Shown here piece after piece: positions 10,119 to 19,364 of a DNA stretch of 64,000 nt (position 1 is its first letter; each line of letters starts with the position of its first letter). This DNA comes from Rhizobium giardinii bv. giardinii H152 (GTDB lineage Bacteria; Pseudomonadota; Alphaproteobacteria; Rhizobiales; Rhizobiaceae): the NCBI RefSeq assembly GCF_000379605.1, contig NZ_KB902635.1, positions 82,592 to 146,591 of the forward strand, given 5' to 3'. Position numbers and translations under genes: made by a program. Under the pieces are notes generated by a model. It made no database searches and had not been told where the DNA came from. It saw only the letters and a list, made by a program, of their open reading frames with translations.

Positions 10119-12200
10119 TCATTCCGCCGCAGCTTTGAAGTTGTTGCGTGCCAAAGCCGAACATTCCGCCATGACGGCGGATGCGCGTGCTATCGGGTTC
10201 GTCAAATAGAAGTCTTTGACCGGAGACGCAAATACCGATTTGGCCATCTCACCGGCTTTTTGTGCCAGTGCGGCAATTTCACCGCTGGCGGCAGGTGCAA
10301 TCGTATCGATCTCGGCGAAATGCGGATGGGCCGCATAGAGCTTTGCACGCAACTCGCTCAGCGAATCGAACGGCAGGCGCTTGCCGAGCACGTCCGACAG
10401 GGCGCGGATGATCGCCCAGTCCTCGCGCGCATCGCCCGGCGCGAAACCGGCGCGGTTGCCCATCTGGACCCGGCCTTCGGTGTTGACCCAGGTGCCGGAC
10501 TTTTCCGTATAGGTCGCAGCCGGCAGGATGACGTCGGCACCATGTGCCCCTTCGTCACCATGCGAACCGATATAGACTGTGAAGCCGGCGGTCTTCGTCG
10601 AGAAATCCATCTCGTCGGCGCCGAGCAGGAAGAGCACGTCCGTGCCCGTCAGCATTTCGACGGCAGTCTTGCCCCCCTCACCCGGCACGAAACCGAGATC
10701 GAGGCCACCGACGCGGGCGGCGGCCGTATGCAGGACGGCAAAACCGTTCCAGTCGGCGGTGACGGCGCCAACGGCGCCAGCGAGCTTGGCCGCGGCTGCA
10801 AGAACCGATGCGCCGTTGCCACCCGAAATCGCACCCTGACCGATGATGATCATCGGGCGCTGCGCCTTCTTCAAGACGCTCAGGAACTTGCCCTTGCCGG
10901 CGACCAGTTCGGCCAGCGTGTCGGTGCCGGCGCCCAGATATTCATAGGAATAGCGCAGTTCGCCCTGCTCGCCGATGACGCCGATCGGGAAATTGGCCAT
11001 GCGGAAGCGCTTGCGGATGCGAGCGTTGAGCACGGAAGCTTCGAAACGCGGATTCGAGCCGATGATCAGCAGCGCGTCGGCACTTTCGATGCCCTGGATC
11101 GTCGGGTTGAAGAGGTAGCTCGAACGGCCGAACGACGGATCGAGCGCTGCGCCATCCTGGCGGCAATCGATGTTCTTCGAGCCGAGCGAAGAGATCAGTT
11201 CCTTGAGCGCATACATTTCCTCGACCGAGGCCAGATCGCCGGCGATCGCGCCGATCTTGTCGCCGCTCGCCCTGGCTACTGCCGACTTGATCGCGGCAAA
11301 GGCCTCGTTCCAGCTGGCCGGCTGCAGACGGCCGTCCTTCTTCACATAGGGGCGGTCGAGCCGCTGGGTCTTCAGGCCATCCCAGATGAAGCGGGTCTTG
11401 TCGGAAATCCACTCTTCGTTGATCTCCTCGTTGACGCGCGGCATGACGCGCATCACTTCGCGGCCGCGGGTATCGACGCGGATCGCCGAGCCGACCGCAT
11501 CCATGACGTCGATCGATTCGGTCTTGCCGAGTTCCCACGGACGGGCATTGAAGGCATAGGGCTTCGAGGTCAGCGCGCCGACCGGGCAGAGGTCAACGAC
11601 GTTGCCCTGCAGCTCGGAGGTCATCGCCTGTTCGAGATAGGTGGTGATCTCGGCATCCTCGCCGCGGCCGATCAGGCCCAGTTCGGCGATGCCGGCAACT
11701 TCGGTGGTGAAGCGGACGCAACGCGTGCAGTGGATGCAGCGATTCATCACGGTCTTGACCAGCGGGCCGATATATTTGTCTTCGACGGCGCGCTTGTTCT
11801 CGTTGTAGCGGGTCGAATCGACGCCGAAGGCCATGGCCTGGTCCTGCAGGTCGCATTCGCCGCCCTGGTCGCAGATCGGGCAGTCGAGCGGATGGTTGAT
11901 CAGCAGGAATTCCATCACGCCTTCGCGCGCCTTCTTGACCATTGGCGTGGTCGTGAAGACTTCTGGCGCCTCGCCGTTGGGGCCGGGACGCAGGTCGCGC
12001 ACACCCATGGCGCACGACGCTGCCGGTTTCGGCGGCCCGCCCTTCACTTCGATCAGACACATGCGGCAGTTTCCGGCGACCGACAGCCGCTCATGGAAAC
12101 AGAAGCGCGGAACCTCGGCGCCGGCTTCCTCGCACGCCTGCAGCAGCGTGAAATGATCCGGGACCTCGATCTCTTTTCCGTCGACTTTCAGCTTTGCCAT
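10119..12200 (-). CDS. nuoG: NADH-quinone oxidoreductase subunit G
   Basis: Largest peripheral-arm subunit of complex I (693 residues from ATG 12200). The N-terminal domain holds a 2Fe-2S site (CFHERLSVAGNCRMC), the His/Cys 4Fe-4S site (HPLDCPICDQGGECD) and a further 4Fe-4S site (CIHCTRCVRF); the rest is a molybdopterin-oxidoreductase-like fold without cofactor. A TTG four codons upstream is in frame, but MAKLKVDGKEIEV is the normal family start. The gene is separated from the preceding helix-hairpin-helix gene by a spacer that contains a mosaic repeat (12265-12369), so it may have its own transcript end or start there. Confidence 0.96.
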   Translation of the reverse strand: MAKLKVDGKEIEVPDHFTLLQACEEAGAEVPRFCFHERLSVAGNCRMCLIEVKGGPPKPAASCAMGVRDLRPGPNGEAPEVFTTTPMVKKAREGVMEFLLINHPLDCPICDQGGECDLQDQAMAFGVDSTRYNENKRAVEDKYIGPLVKTVMNRCIHCTRCVRFTTEVAGIAELGLIGRGEDAEITTYLEQAMTSELQGNVVDLCPVGALTSKPYAFNARPWELGKTESIDVMDAVGSAIRVDTRGREVMRVMPRVNEEINEEWISDKTRFIWDGLKTQRLDRPYVKKDGRLQPASWNEAFAAIKSAVARASGDKIGAIAGDLASVEEMYALKELISSLGSKNIDCRQDGAALDPSFGRSSYLFNPTIQGIESADALLIIGSNPRFEASVLNARIRKRFRMANFPIGVIGEQGELRYSYEYLGAGTDTLAELVAGKGKFLSVLKKAQRPMIIIGQGAISGGNGASVLAAAAKLAGAVGAVTADWNGFAVLHTAAARVGGLDLGFVPGEGGKTAVEMLTGTDVLFLLGADEMDFSTKTAGFTVYIGSHGDEGAHGADVILPAATYTEKSGTWVNTEGRVQMGNRAGFAPGDAREDWAIIRALSDVLGKRLPFDSLSELRAKLYAAHPHFAEIDTIAPAASGEIAALAQKAGEMAKSVFASPVKDFYLTNPIARASAVMAECSALARNNFKAAAE

Positions 12201-12264
12201 CTTCGCACTCAATCCTGTCGTTCATTCGCCAGCCAAAGCGGCGAACAGATATTATAAAGGCACT

Positions 12265-12369
12265 CTACAGCGCCGCGCGTCATTTATGACGCGCAAAGGT
12301 CGCTGTAGCACTTTAAATTTGCTGCATAATTTCTCCCTAAATCGATGCCGATTTAAGGAATTATGCAGC
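12265..12369. repeat. Rhizobial intergenic mosaic palindromic element (RIME-like)
   Basis: Two adjacent long hairpins occupy the nuoG upstream spacer. Hairpin one pairs CTACAGCG (12265-12272) with CGCTGTAG (12301-12308) and inside it GCGCGTCAT (12275-12283) with ATGACGCGC (12286-12294), loop TT. Hairpin two pairs GCTGCATAATT (from 12321) with AATTATGCAGC (to 12369) and inside it TAAATCG with CGATTTA. This two-palindrome architecture, with the CTACAGCGCCGCGCGTC and GCTGTAGCACTTT words, is what I know as the abundant intergenic repeats of Rhizobium and Sinorhizobium. It sits inside an operon rather than at an operon boundary, so it is probably transcribed. Confidence 0.85.
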
Positions 12370-12416
12370 AGCCTCTTGAACGGAAACCACTACCGGCCGC
12401 CGCCCCAAACTCAATC

Positions 12417-13082
12417 TCAACCCTTCATCAGGGTCTTTGCCTGCTCGACCCAGGCATCCCGCACGATGCGGCCGCCGAAGCCGAGCTGCGCGTCGAAACG
12501 CTTCACGTCCTTATCGCTCCACGCCGCGATATCCGCATAACGCCGCACGCCCATGCCGTTCAGCACCTGCTCCAACTTCGGACCGATGCCCGAAATCCGC
12601 TTCAGGTCGTCGGCCTGCGTTTCGACGATGCGAGCCGCAGCCTTCTGCTCGTGGGGCTTGTCTGCCTTGACCGGTGCAGCCTTGGCCGATTCTGCCTTCA
12701 CCGGTTTCGACTTGACCGGAGCCTTGGCTGGCGTCTCGGTTTTCGTCGGCGGTGCGGCATCCGCCACGTCGGCAACGGGTTCGGCGGCTTCCGCCGCAAC
12801 CGTCTCGTCCGTCGCGCTGGCGGTTTTCTGCGCCGTCCTGGTCATGCTCTCCATCGCGCCGAACATCAAGCCGGCAAAGTGACTGGTCATGCCGAGACCG
12901 ATCGCCGTTGCCGCCGCCATCGCCGCCGCCGGATTCTGCATCAGCGGGTGCAACGGCGCCTTCGACATATCCTTCAGCCACGCAGCCATGCCGTACGGAT
13001 CGCTACCGGCCGGGGAATCCGCCGTAGGACCGGCAGTTCCTGCCCAACTTCCCTTGCTTGCTTCCTGTTCCGGCCTGGTCAT
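12417..13082 (-). CDS. Helix-hairpin-helix protein encoded within the nuo operon
   Basis: Function unknown. The 221-residue product has three parts: a polar N-terminus with an Ala/Met/Gly-rich hydrophobic stretch (residues about 48-78), a low-complexity Ala/Pro/Lys/Thr linker (about 85-150), and a C-terminal helix-hairpin-helix domain (158-221) with ISGIGPKLEQVL and the closing GRIVRDAWVEQAKTL. The same domain ends NuoE two genes upstream, and rhizobial ribosomal protein L21 has a comparable tail, so the domain is a recurrent add-on. The stop is five bases from nuoF's neighbour start order (gene begins five bases after the nuoF stop), so it is co-transcribed with nuoF. It is not one of the 14 core subunits; a complex I accessory or assembly role is inference. 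Confidence 0.85.
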   Translation of the reverse strand: MTRPEQEASKGSWAGTAGPTADSPAGSDPYGMAAWLKDMSKAPLHPLMQNPAAAMAAATAIGLGMTSHFAGLMFGAMESMTRTAQKTASATDETVAAEAAEPVADVADAAPPTKTETPAKAPVKSKPVKAESAKAAPVKADKPHEQKAAARIVETQADDLKRISGIGPKLEQVLNGMGVRRYADIAAWSDKDVKRFDAQLGFGGRIVRDAWVEQAKTLMKG

Positions 13083-13087
13083 ATCGC

Positions 13088-14392
13088 TTACTCCGCTGCT
13101 TGCAGCACCGCCCCATGCGATGTCGAATTACGGGTGTATTCGTCGATCCGCTTTTCCATCTCCGGACGGAAATTGCGGATCAGACCCTGAATCGGCCATG
13201 CAGCCGCGTCGCCGAGCGCGCAGATCGTGTGACCTTCGACCTGCTTCGTCACGTCGAACAGCATGTCGATTTCGCGTTTCTGGGCGCGGCCCCGAACCAT
13301 GCGCTCCATGACGCGCATCATCCAGCCGGTGCCTTCGCGGCACGGCGTGCACTGGCCGCAGCTTTCGTGCTTGTAGAAGGCGGCCAGCCGCCAGATTGCC
13401 TTGATGATGTCGGTTGAGCGATCCATGACGATGACGGCGGCAGTGCCGAAGGAAGACTTCACATCGCGCATGCCGTCGAAATCCATCGGCGCGTCGATGA
13501 TGTCTTCGGCCTTGACCACCGGACAGGACGAGCCACCCGGAATGACTGCCAGAAGATTGTCCCAGCCCCCGCGGATGCCGCCGCAATGGCGCTCGATCAT
13601 CTCGCGGAACGGCACACCCATCGCATCCTCGAAGGTGCACGGCCTATTGACGTGGCCAGAAACCATGAACAGCTTCGTGCCGACATTGTTCGGACGGCCG
13701 ATCGACGAAAACCAGCCGGCGCCGCGGCGCAGGATCGTCGGCGCAACGGCGATGGATTCGACGTTGTTGACCGTCGTCGGGCAGCCATAGAGGCCCATAT
13801 TGGCCGGGAATGGCGGCTTCAGGCGCGGCTGGCCCTTCTTGCCTTCGAGGCTTTCGAGCAGCGCCGTTTCCTCGCCACAGATGTACGCGCCGGCGCCGTG
13901 ATGGACGTAGATGTCCATGTCCCAGCCGTGCTTGTTGTTGATGCCGAGAAGGCCTGCATCATAGCATTCGTCGATCGCCGCCTGCAGCGCCTCGCGTTCG
14001 CGGATATATTCGCCGCGAACATAGATGTAGGCGGTGTGCGCGCCCATGGCGAAGCTCGCGATCAGGCAGCCCTCGATCAGCGTATGCGGATCGTGGCGCA
14101 TGATGTCACGGTCCTTGCACGTGCCGGGCTCGGACTCGTCGGCATTGACGACCAGGTAGTGCGGACGGCCGTCGCTTTCCTTCGGCATGAAGGACCATTT
14201 GAGACCGGTCGGGAAGCCTGCGCCGCCGCGGCCGCGAAGACCCGAGGCCTTCATCTCGTTGATGATCCAGTCACGGCCCTTCTCGAGAATCTGCTTGGTG
14301 CCATCCCAATGGCCACGGCTCATGGCGCCCTTCAGCGACCTGTCGTGAAGGCCGTAGAGGTTGGTAAAAATGCGATCTTTATCGGCGAGCAT
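13088..14392 (-). CDS. nuoF: NADH-quinone oxidoreductase subunit F
   Basis: NADH- and FMN-binding subunit of the complex I N-module (434 residues). Visible are the NADH-binding glycine-rich loop [16 protein letters not shown], the FMN region [16 protein letters not shown], and the N3 4Fe-4S cluster ligands in [11 protein letters not shown] with a later cysteine in HTICALGD. The ATG at 14392-14390 lies 12 bases after the nuoE stop. Length and order (E-F-G) are canonical apart from the extra gene following it. Confidence 0.97.
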   Translation of the reverse strand: MLADKDRIFTNLYGLHDRSLKGAMSRGHWDGTKQILEKGRDWIINEMKASGLRGRGGAGFPTGLKWSFMPKESDGRPHYLVVNADESEPGTCKDRDIMRHDPHTLIEGCLIASFAMGAHTAYIYVRGEYIREREALQAAIDECYDAGLLGINNKHGWDMDIYVHHGAGAYICGEETALLESLEGKKGQPRLKPPFPANMGLYGCPTTVNNVESIAVAPTILRRGAGWFSSIGRPNNVGTKLFMVSGHVNRPCTFEDAMGVPFREMIERHCGGIRGGWDNLLAVIPGGSSCPVVKAEDIIDAPMDFDGMRDVKSSFGTAAVIVMDRSTDIIKAIWRLAAFYKHESCGQCTPCREGTGWMMRVMERMVRGRAQKREIDMLFDVTKQVEGHTICALGDAAAWPIQGLIRNFRPEMEKRIDEYTRNSTSHGAVLQAAE

Positions 14393-14404
14393 GTCTAAAC
14401 CTCT

Positions 14405-15529
14405 TTACCGCGGCTTCTTGCCGAAAACTTTGATGTATTCGGCTTCGCCGCCCTTGGCCAGCGCCTTGGCCTGCTTGACCCAGTCGTCGCGTTCGATGCG
14501 GCCCTTGAAATTCAGATAGCCGTCCACCCATTCGCGCTCGGCCTTTTTCCAGCCGGCGACCTGCGCATAGGTGAAGATTCCGAGTTCCTGCAGGGTACCT
14601 TCGATCTTCGGGCCGACGCCGGAAATCAGCTTCAGGTCATCCGGCGTCGCCGGCCTCTGGATGCCAGCAGGGCGGTTCTTGTCCTCAAGCGACGGCTTTG
14701 CCGCGGCTGCCGCCGGCTTGGCGGCGACGCCGCCTTCCGCCTTCGTGTCACCGGCAATCTTGTCGTTCGCCGCCGACTCCGCCTTTGCCGTTGCCGGCGT
14801 CTTCAGCGTCGGATCGGTTTCCGGGGCATCGGTCTTCGGACGCGCCGCATAGGAAGGAGGCACGCTTACGGCCGCCTCGCCGCCTGCCTTTTTGGCGCGG
14901 GGTACAGCCGGCTTCTTTTCAGGAGCGAGCAGCGTCGTCGGGCCACCGACCGGCGCGGAGTAGATGCGGTCGATCTGCGGGCCGGGCTTGACGTCGGAGC
15001 CCTTGCCTGCGTCGAAACGGTCGATGATATATTCCAGTTGCGGAACCGTCAGGTCTTCATAGGTGTCCTTGAATATCATCACCATCGGCGCGTTGACGCA
15101 GGTGCCCTGACACTCCACCTCTTCCCACGACAGCGTGCCCGCTTCATTCGGCGTCAGCGGCTCGGGATGAATGCGCTTCTTGCAGAGATTGATCAGGTCC
15201 TCGGAGCCGCGCAGCATGCAGGGCGTCGTGCCGCAGACCTGGACATGGGCGCGCGTGCCGACCGGCTTCAGCTGGAACTGGGTGTAGAAGGTCGCGACTT
15301 CGAGCACGCGGATATACGGCATGCCGAGCATGTCGGCGACGCTTTCGATTGCCGCCCGGGTAACCCAGCCATCCTGTTCCTGCGCCCGCATCAACAGCGG
15401 AATGACCGCGGATTGCTCGCGGCCCTTCGGGTATTTCTTGATCGTGGCCTTGGCCCATGCCGCATTGTCCTTGCTGAAGGCAAAGCTCGCTGGCTGGACA
15501 TTTTCCTCGGCTAGTCGACGAACGGACAT
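14405..15529 (-). CDS. nuoE: NADH-quinone oxidoreductase subunit E with C-terminal HHH extension
   Basis: The 24-kDa-type subunit holding 2Fe-2S cluster N1a. Thioredoxin-like part: residues 1-195, cluster ligands C99, C104, C140 and C144. The protein is 374 residues, far longer than the roughly 160-240 of ordinary NuoE; the extra part is an Ala/Pro/Lys linker (about 200-295) and a helix-hairpin-helix domain (297-360, with ISGVGPKIEGTLQ and GRIERDDWVKQAKALAKG). That domain closely matches the C-terminus of the 221-residue protein at 12417-13082. Start ATG 15529 (MSVRRLAEENVQ). The tail's job is unknown; in other rhizobia long NuoE forms also occur. Confidence 0.95.
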   Translation of the reverse strand: MSVRRLAEENVQPASFAFSKDNAAWAKATIKKYPKGREQSAVIPLLMRAQEQDGWVTRAAIESVADMLGMPYIRVLEVATFYTQFQLKPVGTRAHVQVCGTTPCMLRGSEDLINLCKKRIHPEPLTPNEAGTLSWEEVECQGTCVNAPMVMIFKDTYEDLTVPQLEYIIDRFDAGKGSDVKPGPQIDRIYSAPVGGPTTLLAPEKKPAVPRAKKAGGEAAVSVPPSYAARPKTDAPETDPTLKTPATAKAESAANDKIAGDTKAEGGVAAKPAAAAAKPSLEDKNRPAGIQRPATPDDLKLISGVGPKIEGTLQELGIFTYAQVAGWKKAEREWVDGYLNFKGRIERDDWVKQAKALAKGGEAEYIKVFGKKPR

Positions 15530-15544
15530 TCTTCCCGCACCTTA

Positions 15545-15808
15545 TCAGTTAATCGAACCGCACCGCGATTTCGTCAGGGAGACGAACTCGCAGGCATAGG
15601 CTGACTGGTCTTTCTGCATAAATACAATGTAGCGCGTGCCGTTCGGCACGGCGGCCCTGATTTCATAGCCCTGGCTGAGGAGCTTGCCGATGCCGCTGCC
15701 CGACGCATTGCCCAAGGCCGGATCGCCGGCGTCTGCGGCAGTTTCCTGCGCAAACGCCGGCGCCGCCGCAAGCATCGATCCGCAAAGCATCAGGGTGCTC
15801 AGACGCAT
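15545..15808 (-). CDS. Small exported protein between nuoD and nuoE
   Basis: An 87-residue protein of unknown function. From ATG 15808 it starts with a signal peptide ([20 protein letters not shown], likely cut after AFA), so the mature form should be periplasmic, about 67 residues. The mature part has two cysteines (CEF and CGS) that could form a disulfide. The ATG overlaps the nuoD TGA in the arrangement ATGA, which points to translational coupling and supports the start; the open frame upstream is nuoD's shadow. nuoE starts 15 bases after its stop. I do not recognise a named family. Confidence 0.75.
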   Translation of the reverse strand: MRLSTLMLCGSMLAAAPAFAQETAADAGDPALGNASGSGIGKLLSQGYEIRAAVPNGTRYIVFMQKDQSAYACEFVSLTKSRCGSIN

Positions 15809-16998
15809 CAACGGTCTACCTCGCCGAATACGATGTCGAGCGAGCCCAGAATGGCCGATACGTCGGCCAACTGGTGGCCACGACAGATGTAATCCATCGC
15901 CTGCAGATGCGCGTAACCCGGGGCACGGATCTTGCAACGATAGGGCTTGTTTGTGCCGTCGGAGACGAGATAGACGCCGAATTCGCCCTTCGGCGCTTCG
16001 ACGGCCGCGTAAACCTCGCCCTCGGGCACGTGGTAGCCTTCGGTATAGAGCTTGAAATGGTGAATCAGCGCTTCCATCGAGCGCTTCATCTCGCCACGCT
16101 TTGGCGGCACGATCTTGCCGTCGAGCGAGGAAACCGGGCCGATCTTGGCATCGCCGAGCAGGCGATTGACGCACTGGCGCATGATCTTGGCCGCTTCGCG
16201 CATCTCTATCATGCGGATCAGGTACCGGTCGTAGCAGTCGCCGTTCTTGCCGATCGGGATGTCGAAATCCATGTCGGCATAGCATTCGTAGGGCTGCGCC
16301 TTGCGCAGGTCCCAGGCGGCACCCGAACCGCGCACCATGACGCCGGAGAAGCCCCAGGCCCAGGCGTCGTCGAGGCTGACGACGCCGATATCGACGTTGC
16401 GCTGCTTGAAGATGCGGTTGCCCGTCAGCAGTTCGTCGATATCATCCACGGTCTTCAGGAACGGATCGATCCACTTGCCGATGTCTTCCACCAACTCGTG
16501 CGGCAGGTCCTGGTGAACGCCGCCCGGGCGGAAATAGGCCGAGTGCATGCGCGCGCCACAGGCCCGCTCGTAGAAAACCATCAGCTTTTCGCGCTCTTCG
16601 AAGCCCCAGAGCGGCGGCGTCAGTGCCCCGACGTCCATGGCCTGCGTGGTGACGTTCAAGAGGTGCGACAGGATGCGGCCGATTTCCGAATAGAGAACGC
16701 GGATCAGCTGGCCGCGGATCGGCACTTCCGTTCCCGTCAGCTTCTCGACCGCCAATGCATAGGCATGTTCCTGGTTCATCGGCGCGACATAGTCGAGCCG
16801 GTCGAAATAGGGCACCGCCTGCAGGTAGGTCTTGGTCTCTATCAGCTTTTCGGTGCCGCGGTGCAGCAGGCCGATATGCGGATCGACGCGCTCGACGATT
16901 TCGCCGTCGAGCTCAAGCACAAGACGCAGCACGCCATGCGCCGCCGGATGCTGCGGTCCGAAATTGATATTGAAATTACGGACGTTATGTTCGTTCAT
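15808..16998 (-). CDS. nuoD: NADH-quinone oxidoreductase subunit D
   Basis: The 49-kDa-type subunit that forms the quinone-binding site with NuoB. The 396-residue protein starts [22 protein letters not shown], carrying the conserved [12 protein letters not shown] loop with the quinone-site histidine, and [21 protein letters not shown] and the C-terminal [18 protein letters not shown]. Separate genes for C and D (not a nuoCD fusion), as usual in alphaproteobacteria. The 112-base gap from nuoC is unusual for this operon. Confidence 0.97.
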   Translation of the reverse strand: MNEHNVRNFNINFGPQHPAAHGVLRLVLELDGEIVERVDPHIGLLHRGTEKLIETKTYLQAVPYFDRLDYVAPMNQEHAYALAVEKLTGTEVPIRGQLIRVLYSEIGRILSHLLNVTTQAMDVGALTPPLWGFEEREKLMVFYERACGARMHSAYFRPGGVHQDLPHELVEDIGKWIDPFLKTVDDIDELLTGNRIFKQRNVDIGVVSLDDAWAWGFSGVMVRGSGAAWDLRKAQPYECYADMDFDIPIGKNGDCYDRYLIRMIEMREAAKIMRQCVNRLLGDAKIGPVSSLDGKIVPPKRGEMKRSMEALIHHFKLYTEGYHVPEGEVYAAVEAPKGEFGVYLVSDGTNKPYRCKIRAPGYAHLQAMDYICRGHQLADVSAILGSLDIVFGEVDR

Positions 16999-17110
16999 TT
17001 GCTACGCGCTCCGCGCTGGCGGTGATTGGTGACCAGTGAGTCTCACGGTAGGAATTGATTTTCCCGATCGTCACCGAAGACCCTTGTAGTCACTACCAAC
17101 TATTCACTAT
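16999..17110. other. nuoC-nuoD spacer of low complexity
   Basis: A 112-base gap that interrupts an otherwise tightly packed operon. It is poorer in GC than its neighbours and contains short near-repeats built on TATTCACTATTCACTGC and GGTGATTGGTGACCAGTGAG. No gene or terminator was found. Such spacers may be remnants of slippage; their presence in other copies in the genome cannot be judged here. Confidence 0.4.
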
Positions 17111-17713
17111 TCACTGCTTCGCCTTCTCGTCACCGGGCAGAACGTAGTCCGTTCCCTCCCAGGGCGACATGAAGTCGAAGTTGCGGAATTCCTGCTTCAG
17201 TTCGACCGGCTCGTAGACGACCCGCTTGGCTTCGTCGTCATAGCGCACTTCAACGAAACCGGTCGTCGGAAAGTCCTTGCGCAGCGGATAGCCTTCGAAA
17301 CCGTAATCGGTCAGGATGCGGCGCAGGTCCGGATGGCCGGTGAAGAGGATGCCGTACATGTCGTAGGCTTCCCGCTCGAACCAGTCGGCGCCCGGATAGA
17401 CGGCGCAGGCCGACGGCACCGGCTGGTCTTCGCCGGTTGCGACCTTGATGCGGATGCGCAGGTTCTGCTTCGGCGACAGGAGATGATAGACGACATCGAA
17501 ACGGTCGGGGCGCTGCGGCCAGTCCACACCGCAGATATCGGTAAAATTGACGAAACCGCAGCGGGCGTCGTCACGCAGGAAGGTCAACAGCGCAATCAGA
17601 TTGTCTGCGGTCGCCGTCAGCGTCAACTCACCGAAGGAAACGGTGGCGTCGGAAATCAGCGCGCCGCGGGTTTCGCGGATGTAGGTCGCCAGTGCGTTCA
17701 GGGCTTCACTCAT
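17111..17713 (-). CDS. nuoC: NADH-quinone oxidoreductase subunit C
   Basis: The 30-kDa-type subunit of the complex I connecting module; 200 residues, no cofactor. The family signature is visible as [20 protein letters not shown] followed by [17 protein letters not shown] 17713-17711 ([14 protein letters not shown]) follows nuoB by 17 bases. Standard length and position. Confidence 0.97.
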   Translation of the reverse strand: MSEALNALATYIRETRGALISDATVSFGELTLTATADNLIALLTFLRDDARCGFVNFTDICGVDWPQRPDRFDVVYHLLSPKQNLRIRIKVATGEDQPVPSACAVYPGADWFEREAYDMYGILFTGHPDLRRILTDYGFEGYPLRKDFPTTGFVEVRYDDEAKRVVYEPVELKQEFRNFDFMSPWEGTDYVLPGDEKAKQ

Positions 17714-17730
17714 GATCAGGTCCCCTGCCC

Positions 17731-18309
17731 TTACCGTTCGATCGTGCCTGTGCGGCGGATCTTCTTCTGCAGCAGAAGCACCCCGTAGAGGAGCGCCTCT
17801 GCCGTCGGAGGACAGCCTGGCACGTAGATATCGACCGGCACGACGCGGTCACAGCCGCGCACCACCGAATAGGAATAGTGATAGTAGCCGCCGCCATTGG
17901 CGCAGGATCCCATCGAGATGACGTAGCGCGGCTCGGGCATCTGGTCATAGACCTTGCGCAGAGCCGGCGCCATCTTGTTGGTGAGCGTGCCGGCGACGAT
18001 CATCACGTCGGACTGGCGCGGCGAGGCGCGCGGCGCAAAACCGAAGCGCTCGGCATCGTAACGCGGCATCGACATCTGCATCATTTCGACGGCGCAACAG
18101 GCCAGCCCGAAGGTCATCCACATCAGCGAGCCGGTGCGCGCCCAATTGATCAGCTCGTCCGTCGAGGTGACCAGAAAACCCTTGTCGGCGAGCTCGTTGT
18201 TGATCTCGCCGAAGAATTTGTCATTGCTGCCGATCGGCTTGCCGGTCGAGGGATCGACGATCCCCTTCGCTCTTGGCGCAACGAGCGTGGTGCTGGAGGT
18301 CAGTTCCAT
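17731..18309 (-). CDS. nuoB: NADH-quinone oxidoreductase subunit B
   Basis: Subunit carrying cluster N2, the last electron carrier before quinone. The protein shows the tandem cysteine pair in LACCAVEMM, then [19 protein letters not shown] and [11 protein letters not shown], together the four N2 ligands. Start chosen at ATG 18309 ([16 protein letters not shown], 192 residues); an in-frame ATG seven codons upstream (18330) is possible but adds residues not typical of the family. Either choice overlaps the nuoA 3' end, so the two genes are probably coupled. Confidence 0.96.
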   Translation of the reverse strand: MELTSSTTLVAPRAKGIVDPSTGKPIGSNDKFFGEINNELADKGFLVTSTDELINWARTGSLMWMTFGLACCAVEMMQMSMPRYDAERFGFAPRASPRQSDVMIVAGTLTNKMAPALRKVYDQMPEPRYVISMGSCANGGGYYHYSYSVVRGCDRVVPVDIYVPGCPPTAEALLYGVLLLQKKIRRTGTIER

Positions 18310-18665
18310 TCCAGCGCTCCCTTCTTCCATTCATAGATAAAGCCGATGGTGAGCACACCGAGGAAGACCATCATCGACCAGAAACCAAACCAGCCCATCT
18401 CCTTGAACGAGACAGCCCAGGGGAACAGGAACGCCACTTCGAGATCGAAGATGATGAAGAGAATCGACACGAGATAGAATCGGATGTCGAACTTCATGCG
18501 GGCGTCATCGAATGCGTTGAAGCCGCATTCATAGGCCGACAGCTTTTCATCGTCGGGCGCCTTGTAGGCGACGGCGAACGGCGCAATCAGCAGCGCCAGC
18601 CCGATAACCAGCGAGATACCGATGAAGATGGCGATCGGAATATAGGAGCCGAGAAGGTCTGTCAT
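18300..18665 (-). CDS. nuoA: NADH-quinone oxidoreductase subunit A
   Basis: First gene of the operon: a 121-residue membrane subunit with three transmembrane helices. ATG 18665-18663 ([16 protein letters not shown]) gives the usual length; the frame is open upstream but that sequence is not hydrophobic. Conserved loop and helix features are [22 protein letters not shown] and [13 protein letters not shown]. It overlaps nuoB. Expression must be driven from the region upstream (18666-19162). Confidence 0.97.
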   Translation of the reverse strand: MTDLLGSYIPIAIFIGISLVIGLALLIAPFAVAYKAPDDEKLSAYECGFNAFDDARMKFDIRFYLVSILFIIFDLEVAFLFPWAVSFKEMGWFGFWSMMVFLGVLTIGFIYEWKKGALEWN

Positions 18666-19162
18666 TGTATCCGTCCCTGCCTGCGAGGCGCGCTGGAGAA
18701 AGCGCAAAAAACAAAGCTCGCAGGCCGAAAAATATGTTGCAACGCCACCGTCGTTAGCGCAGCCAGCGTCGCTGTGCAAGCCTTCAGAACGGTTTTCATC
18801 CCCTTCCGCGGACGGAATGAAGACCGGGCAAAAGCCGGCATCCGCGCAAGTCGCGCACGAATCCCGGGAAACCCGTGCGCAGTCTGGCGCCACGCTTGGC
18901 AACAGCCTCGCCGTGCAGCCTTAGGGACATATGGTCGCGCGCCCTAAAATCGATTGAAATCTCTCGTTGAATATCACGAATTTGCCCTGCGCCTGCAGCC
19001 TGCAAGATATCGCAACACCGCATAGCCACCATCCGGGATTAGCATGGGTCGAGACCTTGTGACGACGCTGTGATCGTGGTGGGGCTTACGCAAACCCGGC
19101 CGAACAAATGGCCGCAAAGGCGGCCAATTCTTATCGGTGATTTCTTGATTTAAAAAGAGAAA
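18666..19162 (-). promoter_or_regulatory. Upstream region of the nuo operon
   Basis: About 500 bases without a supported gene between nuoA and the first tRNA-Asp. The nuo promoter should lie here on the minus strand. A weak sigma-70-like pair, TTGCAC then 17 bases then TAACGA, can be read about 100 bases upstream of nuoA (around 18740-18775), but the match is poor. Short open frames in the region have no family character. Confidence 0.35.
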
Positions 19163-19239
19163 TGGCGCGAGTGACGGGGCTCGAACCCGCGACCTCCGGC
19201 GTGACAGGCCGGCACTCTAACCGACTGAGCTACACCCGC
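19163..19239 (-). tRNA. tRNA-Asp (anticodon GTC), copy 1
   Basis: A 77-base tRNA with CCA encoded. The acceptor stem pairs GCGGGTG with CACTCGC, the T-arm contains GGTTCGAGCC, and the anticodon loop CTGTCAC presents GTC, reading aspartate codons. Identical in all positions checked to copy 2, which lies 48 bases upstream in the direction of transcription. Confidence 0.96.
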
Positions 19240-19287
19240 GCACTATGGACGCAAACCCCGGATTGGCGCAGAAGCGCTTCCTTGAAA

Positions 19288-19364
19288 TGGCGCGAGTGAC
19301 GGGGCTCGAACCCGCGACCTCCGGCGTGACAGGCCGGCACTCTAACCGACTGAGCTACACCCGC
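19288..19364 (-). tRNA. tRNA-Asp (anticodon GTC), copy 2
   Basis: Second tRNA-Asp of 77 bases with the same sequence as copy 1, including the CCA end and anticodon GTC. Being upstream on the minus strand it is likely transcribed first, in one precursor with copy 1. The spacer contains the same few A residues next to the CCA ends, consistent with a recent tandem duplication. Confidence 0.96.

Noticed and set aside
10260-12257. 665-codon plus-strand frame opposite nuoG
   Set aside because: Antisense shadow of nuoG; the composition is that of reversed codons, and nuoG has all its iron-sulfur motifs.
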